A stretch of DNA of 64,000 nt from Lentinula raphanica (taxonomy: Eukaryota > Basidiomycota > Agaricomycetes > Agaricales > Omphalotaceae), in contig JANVFP010000016.1 in NCBI GenBank assembly GCA_027919835.1, positions 806,001-870,000 of the forward strand, in the 5' to 3' direction. The notes under the pieces were generated by a model. That model had not been told where the DNA came from and made no database searches. It worked only from the letters and a program-made list of their open reading frames with translations. Positions 55,181 through 64,000 of the stretch are shown piece by piece. The number at the start of each line of letters is the position of its first letter. The stretch's first letter is position 1. The position numbers were made by a program, and so were the translations under genes.

Positions 55181-56978
55181 GTAGTGTATAACCACAACGT
55201 TATATGGTGCACACAGCCCCCTGGCAAATCGCTTCATCTAGGGACTATGTACCTCATGTACCAGTCATGTACATTACCTCCGTCGTTCAATGGCTTGTGA
55301 ACTTTGAAGATTGTACAGATCACAGGGGAGGAAGATAGAATACTGATATGCGCTGATACGGTCGTTACTGATCCTGAGGCTTCCTGAGGCTGATCCTACG
55401 GGGAGTCCTAGCAACGGGCTCCAAGCCTTCATTAGCCTTCATTCTCCTTTGGAAGTTTCATGCAGATCGGTACCACGGTCTACCACCTGCTCAAAGAGAG
55501 CAAAAACATGTTAGGTTCCATTCAACGCTCACAGTAGTGACATTCAAGATGACGTTCATAATAGTACCATGAACGATACTTATTGCTGTAGCCTGTGTAT
55601 ACTATCATCTATATCAGCAAGCTCAAGAGGAAGGAATAGACTGAGAACACCGTCGGAGCCAAGAAATATATCGCTTTCCTCATTGCCCGGAAAACTCCAC
55701 CAATGACCATGTAGCGCTAAGTGTGCGTTTTGCGATGCAAAAGATAGCAGAAAGCTCTCGATATTCAATCCCTCAGAATCCTCATCTGATATGATCATCT
55801 TTCATGTTCAGCCCTATGATAGCCACCTTCGTATCATGATAGGGCGAAGCTGCTGAAGCTGCTCGGACTGACTGTGACGGTTACTACAGCCTTGCTGCAA
55901 CGCAGACAAATGGACTCCGGTTCAGCATCTGACTCGATGAGGCGAATTGAAAACACGCACATACACCTATGCCTCGTTTTATGTTTGTAGAAGTATGTAT
56001 ATCATTGTAGGTCCCTGTACCGCAGTGTAGTCTTGTGAATCAAATGAGACTGAGCGGTGAGAGGCAGTGAGAGGCGGTGAGCATGGGAAAAAGCCCAAAG
56101 TTTGAGACTACCTGAGGCTACCTGGAGGAGCATTCAATTGAGTCTAAGAAGAGATAGACTGAGATAGATAATCGTGTAGCGAAAGAGCTGTTCTGAGCTC
56201 TGTGCGAGCCTGGGGCTGCTTGAGGCAGTGGGCAAAGCTGGACAATCATGATGGCTGATACCGAGATGGTACATAATCAAGAGTTGTCAGAAGGTGAGCC
56301 ACTTTGAGCCGCTGAAGGATTTTGTACCTGGAGAATTTGTTGGTTTATGTAGCCTCTCGCAAACATATGTTCGACTTGCGCACATCTACGTTGATGGCAC
56401 AGTGAATGTGAGAGACGCTCTGACCAACTCTCCGACCGTGGTGACAGGTAGGGATACGATGATATGATTAAAAGCGGTAAGACCGGCGAGCGGCAAGTAT
56501 TCCTTGAATCAAGGCGAACATCCAGTTCCAGAAAGCATTGCTGACCAGTTACCAGAATGGACAATGTCACCGCGGCATGGCATTTCATTGAAGGAAGTAA
56601 ATAAGTTGACTGAGGCAATCTGTAAAAGCGACTGGTGTATTGTTCCATCCTTTCTATCATTATTGGCAGATGTTCTGAAACCTGAGTGCCGCTGTGTGGA
56701 TTGCAAACTGTTCTGCCAGTATCGTATACTAGTGGCTCACTTTTGATGATACGGAAGTCAACGATAGTCGTGGCATAAGGGATGAATCAGAATTTTCGAA
56801 AGGATAGGGATTAAGATTTCATTGCAGGCTCCAGGAGATATATTGTGGGTTTGTATGCAGGAGAACTGAGGAATGGATATCTGGATGTTAACGTTCACAT
56901 TCACACTGGCCGTCGTTAGTCGGTCACCAGCTGGTAGTCCACGAAAGTTTTACTGTCACTCGAACAATGAAAAGACGC
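55180..56978. repeat. Segmental duplication, copy A
   Basis: Collinear with 58920-60750. Matching landmarks include GATTGTACAGATCACAG, GATGCAAAAGATAGCA, TGACTCGATGAGGC followed by AAAACACGCACAT, and GTAGGTCCCTGTACC. Weak minus-strand frames in both copies share LF-x-SFNEM-x-x-RGD and LLSFAS but are broken; no intact gene is supported. The copies are diverged with many small indels. Confidence 0.7.
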
Positions 56979-56987
56979 GATTGAAGG

Positions 56988-57530
56988 CAGACTCCTTCCA
57001 TCCCCTCTTGTGGGCTAAAAAATGCTGAGATCGAGTCGGACATTACCTTATATGGCTTATCTGAAATCTTATCTGTATCTTATCTCTTATCTTAATTACG
57101 TAAGCATTGGCATTTTTTAACCTCCTAAGAGGGACTGGCAAAATATATGTTAGCACCGGGTGGCCTTGTTTGGTCCCGCACTTGAAAAATTTGGTGCCCA
57201 TCTCAACAAGTCCTATTAAAATGAGAATTGCAGCAGCTAACCTACATCTACTTACACATATCACATCCTCCGTGACTTTTCCACTGCTTTGTGGCCAATG
57301 AGTGAATTGTGAAGTCAAAAAAAATGGGCGCTACAGTCTGGGACCAAACAAGGCCACCCGGCGCTAACGTATATTTTGCCAGTCCCTCTTGCGAGGTTAA
57401 AAAATGCCAATGCTTACGTAATTAAGATAAGAGATAAGATACAGATAAGATTTCAGATAAGCCATATAAGGTAATGTCCGACTCGATCTCAGCATTTTTT
57501 AGCCCGCAAGAGGGGATGGGAAGGAGTCTG
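56988..57530. mobile_element. 543-bp MITE with long TIRs (Mutator-like)
   Basis: Inverted arms of roughly 190 bases each begin CAGACTCCTTCC and contain GCTAAAAAATGCTGAGATCG, TCTTATCTCTTATC and GGTGGCCTTGTTTGGTCCC. A perfect 9-bp duplication GATTGAAGG flanks it (56979-56987, 57531-57539). Long TIRs and a 9-bp target duplication are typical of Mutator-like elements. The roughly 160-base centre has no coding capacity. Confidence 0.85.
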
Positions 57531-58151
57531 GATTGAAGGCAGCTGAAGGCATAAACAAGTTTAGCCGCCCGGCAGGAAACTAGCGCCGGCGCCTATTGAA
57601 TTTTGCTATAGCCTTATCTGAATCATTCTTCGAGTATTATATTCATCCCTCTGTTTCAGCAGCCTACTGCAGACGCTCTATGCATGCTCTCTCTGAGACT
57701 AGCATTGACTCGGAGCTCAGACACCAGTTTCAACTCCCTTTTCCAAAAGCAATTTCAAAATTTTGGAGCAAACTCCAACTCCCGAGCCAATACCATCGGG
57801 AGATTGGCTTCGAACATTGCGATGGTTTGAAGATGCAAAGCATGAGTTGAATTTTCATCTAAGTTCTACAAATGAATGACATAGTGTACAGCAAACGGAT
57901 GTGATACTGTCACTGCAGAAGAAATGGATTCTGGAACGAGGAGAAGTGCAACAGCGGAAGCAAGGGAGCGAGCCCGGGAAATGGAGCGACTGGGCAACGG
58001 CAAAAGAGGTGACGCATCATGATAGGAAGGGTTGAGATCAAACACGAACTGTATAGAAGTATTCAATTACCAGGAGATCTTTGGCAGGAAACTTATGCTT
58101 ACCAACCCAGCCAGACAAAACGGCATGATGGAGTAGGCACAATCCACAATC
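57531..58151. other. 3' flank of secreted-protein gene 3
   Basis: From about 57800 it is homologous to 15110-15460 (GTGTACAGCAAA, then GCAGAAGAAA and GGAGCGACTGGGC-type words). An 84-codon open frame at 57596-57850 has no domain. No other gene seen. Confidence 0.5.
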
Positions 58152-58760
58152 CTAGCGCTTTCTACAAATCTTCGAGTTCGCCCCTGGCTGATAGACAAAC
58201 TCATATGAATCAGTTTCGACTTGAGCACTGATGAAGGATAGGGAAGTGCAGAGGCTGTTAGAAGCTTTCACTCCTTTATCGCCGTAATATCCCAGGGTCA
58301 ACAAAAAGTCTCTTTCCTCATCTGGCCATTTTGTCGAAAACCGAAGAGGGGCAAAGTCAGAGTATTCGAATTTTATTTGCTTGAATTTGTGCTCTATCAA
58401 ATCCACGACCTGCGGTGGCACGCCAGCCTGTTTGGCAGTAAAAAGTCTTTCGCCCGGATGAGGTTCGTGACCGTTAACATTGACCCGTTTCGTAAATGGC
58501 CCGGAGACCTTTTCAACGTGCCCAGAACCAGTGCCGCCATACATCACAGAGCGTATGATAGGATCAACCATCTGCCAGTCATCGAGAGACTCAACCATGG
58601 GTAAGTTGCTGGGATGCTATGGTTATTATGGTCAATGGAGCTCATCATATGAAAGTATAAAGAGACGCACATTCACCGGTGTGCCAGGTGGAGTAGGTGC
58701 AGCATGCACAGCTGAAAGAAGCCCGAGTATGAGGTAGGCAGATATAGAAGAAAGAAGCAT
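58152..58760 (-). CDS. Small secreted protein, family member 3
   Basis: Exons 58760-58671 and 58616-58152 give about 184 residues with the family phase-0 intron (GTGCGT..CATAG). The signal peptide MLLSSISAYLILGLLSAVHA precedes APTPPGTP. The core reads SGPFTKRVNVNGHEPHPG, then ERLFTAKQAGVPPQVVDLIE, then FKQIKFEYSDFAPLRF and STKWPDEERDFLL. Compared with members 1 and 2, the T-x-x-x-AGVP motif, the preceding PF-x-x-R-V and a following W-P dipeptide are conserved. It lies between the MITE and duplication copy B, far from its tandem relatives, so the locus moved as part of a segmental duplication. Role unknown; probably extracellular. Confidence 0.72.
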
Positions 58761-58839
58761 TTCGTCTTCGTCAAGAAGAGTTAATGATAATAGAGCAAAG
58801 GTGTCGAATGGAAGAAGCTTGGAGTCAGAGTAGAAAGAC

Positions 58840-58869
58840 GAGACCGGCCAGCGGATTTTTTTCGTTGGG
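58840..58869 (-). promoter_or_regulatory. Conserved upstream block of secreted-protein gene 3
   Basis: GAGACCGGCCAGCGGA followed by a T-run and CGTTGG, 80 bases before the start, matching members 1 and 2. The leader TTCGTCTTCGTCAAGAAGAG at the start codon is also shared. Confidence 0.5.
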
Positions 58870-58919
58870 GGAGACCAGGATACTTTCTTGAGTCGATCTA
58901 TGTAACGTTTGGTTGGCAG

Positions 58920-60750
58920 TGCGAAAGCATATAGCCCCCGGAAATCGCTTGTCCTCCGTGTACATGTGCACCTCTCAATGGTTGTGTGTAGATTGTACAG
59001 ATCACAGAGATGTGTACGAACTTAACTGATACGCTCTGATACAGTTGCTATCGATCCTGAGGCTGATCCTGGCTGATCCTACGGCTTGTTGAGCTTTATT
59101 CGCCTCTGGTTTTACAGAGCTGCTCTCTAGACTCTGAAGAAAACAGAAACATGTTATGTTCAATGCTCACTGTGATATTCGAGATGACTTTCAAAAGTGT
59201 CTGTGTCTCGGATACGGAATTATGAACATACCAGTCACTAGTGACTTATGCAGACCGTCGGACCCAAGTGGCAAGAGCATTGCCTTCCTCTTCGCCTACC
59301 AGAAGAATCCACAAACAACTCCATGTTGCGTACAGTTGGTGATGCAAAAGATAGCAAAATGCTCTCGACATTTGATTCCCTGAAATTAGCCAGGATTCTC
59401 ACATATCTCCATCTTTCACGTCCAGCTCCATCGACCTTCATATTGCGATATGGTGAGGCAGCGCAGCAAGCTGGTCGAAGTGGCCACAATAATTAGTGAC
59501 AACCACGCTGCAGAGTACAAGCTGCATCCGATGAGTGCATGAACAACGCATATAAGTTCGAGGAGTTCAAGTCAGCATCTGACTCGATGAGGCAAATCGA
59601 AAACACGCACATGCACCTATGCCTCGTTTTGGGTTAGTACAGTATATCGCTGTAGGTCCCTGTACCAGAATGTACTGCCCTTTGCATCTTGCATATGCTC
59701 GTGGATCACCTGAGGCAGAGCGGTGAGCGTTATAAGCAAAAGCCCGAAAGTTTCAGGTCACAGTTCAATTAAGTCCGATGAAGGATAGATTGGGATAGAT
59801 AACCGCGCAGCGGAAGAGCTATGCTTTGCGAGCAAGTTGGTGTTGCCCTAATGGACCCTAAGGATGATGGCCAAAAGTTCTCGCAAAGTGAGCTGGTCCG
59901 CTGGAGGACCCTGTAGGTATCTGTAGGTATCTGAAGAATTCGTCGGATGCAGCCCGTACAGCCTCTCGCAAACGCATGTTCGACTTGCGGACATGAACGC
60001 TCACGACACAGCGAATAGCCAATGTGAGCGACGCTCTTACCCGCTCTCTGACCTTGCACGGGTACTATAGAGATACGAAGACACGACCTTGAAGCGGTGA
60101 GAGCGGAAGTCGATCATATGTATGTGGCGAGTTGTTTCTTGATCAACGCAAAACATTGCTGACCAGTGCCCAGACTGAGAATAAACATTGTCACCGCGGC
60201 GTGTCATTTCATTGAACGAGGCAAACAACTCACTAATCGACTGAGACATTGTTGTAAAGCGAATGATCTATATTTGCACGTTGCTTTCGATTGTTATTGG
60301 CAGGTGCTTTGAAATCCAAGTGGCCCAGACGCGACACTGTTTATGTTGTAACTGTTCTGCTAATACTGTCCGGTGCCTCGAATTGCATGTTACGGAAATT
60401 TTCCTAGACTAGAAGGTTCTCCAAACCCCGCGGTGAGTACTAGAAAAAACGAGGGTGAGCGATAGTGAGACGCATGAGACAGAGAGAGAGTTTGAAAGGA
60501 TACGGAATTACCTTTCGTTGTATCGTTGTATTGAAGAAAAATCTAGATAACTCCCGCAGGCTCACGGAACTAAATTGTGAGAGTGAGTCGTCTGTAGGAA
60601 GGCAGAAGAAAGGTGAATAGGACACCAAAAGGATGCAATGAATTTTACGTCTACACTGACCATCGATAGTTGGTTACCGACTGGCTGTCCACGGAGAAAC
60701 CGTAAGAGCATTCACTCGAACGAACGAAAAGGAGAAACTGACATCCACGA
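58920..60750. repeat. Segmental duplication, copy B
   Basis: Counterpart of 55180-56978, in the same orientation. A minus-strand frame near 60249 (MSQSISELFASFNEMTRRGD) is the better-preserved version of the shared motif, but downstream frames do not join convincingly. Copy B directly adjoins the promoter side of secreted-protein gene 3. Confidence 0.7.
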
Positions 60751-62204
60751 CTGAATGGATGTTGAAAACATCATCTATCAGAGTGGCAATAGAGAAAAAG
60801 CTGAGGCAAAAACTTAGCCCAAAACGAGAGTTCTGGGACTACCAGCCTTATCTCCTAGCCTTGAAACATACAGTGGCACGTACCATTGCCTCCACATTGG
60901 GTCTGATAATAGCCGCAGTGACAGGGGGAAGAGTTGAAAGAAGTTTCATTAGTGTCATCGAGGAGGCTCCAGCCCGAGCTCTAGACGTGAACTTGCTATT
61001 GATGATTCAAAAAAACCTGTGAGGTCTGAAGCAGCAGGGATTCCCCGACATATCCGAGCCGGAAACGAGGTGAGTTCTTAGTGAGCAAATGGGTGAGATG
61101 AATTTGTTTCATTCTATGATGACGAATGTCGTCGGCACCAGTCGAATTGAGGACGTCAGTTATACGATGGTGGAGTGCCTGAACAGGATATTCGCCTACC
61201 TTTGCATACAGAAAACGTTGTACGGTGGCCTAAAAGTTTCAACCTATTAATGATATGCATAACTTTCGCTCGCGAAAGGCATTCGGTTGCGGATTCGGAC
61301 TCTCTGAGGATTGAGAATCATTGGAGAAACGAGGTGAGTTGCCGAGCACGGAATTCGCGCCATACAACCTAGTCCAACCTGGACTTCCGCTTAGAGAAAA
61401 GACCGTCGAGGGGCCAGTCAAAACGCGCGCGCAAGTCAGCTGAGAAAAAGGCCCAAGGGGAGTTAAGCGATTTATTAACAACATAGATATAGATACGAAC
61501 CAAAAAAAGGCTTACCGCGGAAGATGTATCAGGACTGAACTGAGATGAAGTGCAAAATGGCCTATGGAGATTTGAGTACCTGCCTTGGACTGTGATTGGA
61601 CGGTTGGATTAGCCTCCTGCGGACGCGGAAATCCGAAAGAGTATGGAATGGAGGAAGTTCATTGGTCGAGCATATGTTGGTCTAGACACAAAAAGAGTAA
61701 TCATGCGGCTAGGATCCAATCAGTATCAATAGCTACCAACGGGCCAATCAAGGGAGAGCAACCGTCTTATGTGGTTTTTTTGTACACAGTACAGCGCCGA
61801 GAGATAAGTTGATCCAGACTCTACGTCGATAAATTTGAAATTATCACTAGAGCTGACTTTCTGCCTCTAAACCAGCGACGAATAGGTTAGTTTAACTAAA
61901 CTTAGTGTTCAATTGAGAAAACTTTGAAGACAGAAAAGACTTTCCGATAAAGTTGGAGAGAGAAAAAGGGAATAATGAGAATTTGTTTGTTAGAGAGTTG
62001 CAAATTGGGGAACATTCGAGGTCTTGAGTCGAGACTTGCTCCAAACTTCTCAAAAACAGGCATCTGGTCCCAAACTCTCTTTTTTTCTCATACCTTCTAC
62101 CTGCCTCCCATCTACTCTAATCTCCCAAAACTGATATCTTCAGAGTCCCGTGTATCGGGTTTTGTAGTCCAAAAAACAGAGGCCCTAAAATTATTTCTGC
62201 TCTA
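60751..62204. other. Intergenic, weak frames, promoter of Tpa1-like gene
   Basis: An 87-codon frame at 60759-61022 (ASTLGLIIAAVTGGRVERS) and a 65-codon frame at 61175-61372 look like exons but I cannot assign a family or a full gene model. The last 300 bases are AT-rich and should hold the promoter of the downstream gene. Confidence 0.4.
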
Positions 62205-64000
62205 ATGGCCCGTACCCATTCGAGGCCTTCTTCACCAGAACTCTCTGCCTCTTTATTGAAGAGGATTAAAATCTCTCATCCAACCTTGAATGACAAACCA
62301 CCAGCAGACGAAATAACGGCCGCATTCGCTTCCGGCCTTCTCGAACCTTCCAATGTCGCCAAACTCCATAAATCCTATCTCGAAAGCGAGCCTTTTCGCT
62401 ATACTAGAGTCCCCAAGCTTTTCCAGGACGATCTGTTGAAGAAGGTAAAGGACGAATGTTTGGGCGAGCTAAGCTTTACAGAGAAGGAGACCGACATATA
62501 CAAGGTGCGAATAGTCGTCGACTGTCCGATTATACTTTTGCTCAATTCGATCTATGTACAGGTCAACCAAACTGGTGATCTAGCATCGTTGAATTATCTC
62601 GATTCATCTCAGTTATCTCTGCTCCCGAACCTTCTCAAACTCCGCGACGCTCTCTACTCAACAAAGTTCAGGGCATTTCTACAGGCCGTTACTGGATGCG
62701 GTCCTCTCTCTGGTATCAAGCAGGACATGTCAGTCAATTCATACACCAAAGGCTGCCATCTCCTCAACCACGACGATGTCATCGGTACCCGACGCGTCTC
62801 GTACATCCTCTACATGCCGTTGCCAAACTATCAACTCTGGCAGAGGGACTGGGGAGGTGCCCTCGAGCTCTATCCGACCAAGCTCGGTCCAGAAGGCGTA
62901 CCTGAACCGGAATGCGTGCCGTCAAAGAGCGTCCCTCCGAGTTGGAACCAGTTCATCTTTTTCGAAGTACAGCCCGGTCGCAGTTTCCACTCGGTTGAGG
63001 AAGTTGTCGTTGGAAGCGGTGGTGAGGATGGAAGAGAACGGTTGAGTATCAGCGGATGGTTCCATGCAGCCCAGGAGGGAGAGGAAGGCTATGTGAAGCC
63101 GGTGGATGAACCGGAATACAAGAGCTCTAGAGAGCAATTAGTGAGTCTCTCGGTCAAACTCATTCTCGAAACCTACTTAATTGTGCCCAGACGAATACTC
63201 AAACAGCCTTCAAATCGTATAACACTTCGCAATCGACAATCGACAAACCGCCATTACCTGACGCTCAACTTTCTGAGGAAGATCTCACTTTCCTCAGCGA
63301 GTTCATCAACCCGGTATATCTGCAACCGCGAACCATGCAATCACTCGCTTCTCGTTTCGTCGAGGAGTCTTCGTTGGAACTCCACTCTTTCCTAGCTAAT
63401 CATATCGCAGAAGCGCTCGAACCGCGTCTAAGAGAGCTCGATGTGCAGGACGGTCTAGGTCCTGAACGTAACGGCAAAGTTCCACCTCACTGTTCTGGTG
63501 TAGATGCAACGAACCCAGATGTTGTGAGTGTAGACGATGCCAATCCGTTCCATCTTACTACTCCCACCACTCCCCTCCCTCTGGGTGGTACACTCTCTGC
63601 AAACGGCCTTATACCACCCACCCCAACTATTGGACCTCTTCCCGCAGCATCGAAACTTCCAAGTGCCTGGACGCTCAAAGGACCGCCACACAAATGGCGC
63701 TACTGTACGCTCCTCCCTCCCTCTCCATCCGCACCCGCACTCTCCATCACACCCATCTCCGCTCATCCGAACCCGTCAGAAATTCTCCGCAAGCTCCAGG
63801 ATGAGCTGTTCTCCTCGCAGGCCTTCCGTGCGTGGTTGTCGATCGTTTCGCGATTGTTGCCTTTAAGGCATTTCGTGGAGGCGAGAAGGTTCCGGCCTGG
63901 TCTAGACTATACGCTGGCCACGAGTGAGGAGAGTGAGGCAAGATTGGATGTTGTTCTCGGGTTGACTCCGGAGGTTAAGGAGGAGGTCGATAATTCTAGA
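62205..64000 (+). CDS. Tpa1/Ofd1-type prolyl hydroxylase (2-oxoglutarate, Fe(II)), 3' truncated by window
   Basis: Tpa1/Ofd1/OGFOD1 enzymes hydroxylate a proline of ribosomal protein uS12; Ofd1 also links oxygen to SREBP turnover in fission yeast. Starts at 62205 (MARTHSRPSSPELSASLL). The first domain, across an intron at about 62503-62560, has VNSYTKGCHLLNHDDVIGTR with the iron-binding His and Asp, YILYMPLPN, GGALELYP, then FFEVQPGRSFHSVEEVV with the second His, and ERLSISGWFH with the 2-oxoglutarate Arg. After an intron ending TGCCCAG (about 63190) the C-terminal domain starts AQLSEEDLTFLSEFINPVYL and runs on through KGPPHKWRYCTLLPP and RRFRPGLDYTLAT to the window end with no stop. Intact as far as visible. 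Confidence 0.88.

Noticed and set aside
62205..63395. TET/JBP-type dioxygenase, which KDZ transposons of mushrooms often carry
   Set aside because: The dioxygenase here has the GCHLLNHDDV and FHSVEEVV motifs and a second C-terminal domain, which define Tpa1/Ofd1, not TET/JBP, and it lies outside the transposons.

Overview
This window looks like part of a basidiomycete (probably Agaricomycete) chromosome. The genes carry many short introns with GT..AG ends. The transposon families present, Plavaka, KDZ with a CxC2 cysteine cluster, and a Ty3/Gypsy chromovirus, are typical of mushroom-forming fungi. No bacterial-style operons are present, and I recognised no intact rRNA or tRNA gene.

Layout. 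(1) 0.6-12.6 kb is a gene-dense host block: a secreted S28 serine peptidase (-), succinate-semialdehyde dehydrogenase (-), a Nop13-like two-RRM nucleolar protein (+), a Zn2Cys6 transcription factor (-) and a four-span membrane protein (-). (2) 13.9-16.2 kb holds two tandem genes of an unnamed small secreted protein family (-). A third member lies at 58.2-58.8 kb. All three share a signal peptide ending near APTP, one phase-0 intron and a conserved upstream block. (3) 16.7-35.9 kb is one Plavaka (CACTA-like) DNA transposon with 57-bp inverted termini and a 2-bp target duplication. It carries a DUF6532 gene, the transposase and a coiled-coil gene. The transposase is split by a 3.0-kb giant palindrome (19964-22981) and by a complete, very young Ty3/Gypsy chromovirus (25864-34635). 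The chromovirus carries an extra spliced antisense gene. (4) 36-47 kb holds unfamiliar, probably transposon-associated genes, a degenerate tandem array (41.6-43.0 kb) and a 281-bp MITE derived from the Plavaka terminus. (5) 47.3-54.8 kb holds a telomere-like TTAGGG tract followed by a dead KDZ transposase. The KDZ copy is split by a second giant palindrome (48674-51817) whose core matches the first. (6) 55.2-60.8 kb is a 1.8-kb segmental duplication flanking a Mutator-like MITE and the third secreted-protein gene. (7) 62.2 kb to the window end is a Tpa1/Ofd1 prolyl hydroxylase, cut off by the edge.

How it fits together. The two flanks are ordinary single-copy host genes. The middle is a nest of mobile DNA in which the order of events can be read: Plavaka and KDZ first, then the palindromic elements and MITE inserted into their genes, and the chromovirus last or nearly last, with almost identical LTRs. 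The most unusual items are the giant-palindrome family without any transposase, the self-priming chromovirus with an antisense zinc-cluster gene, the DUF6532 gene carried inside Plavaka, and the small secreted protein family with a shared promoter block.
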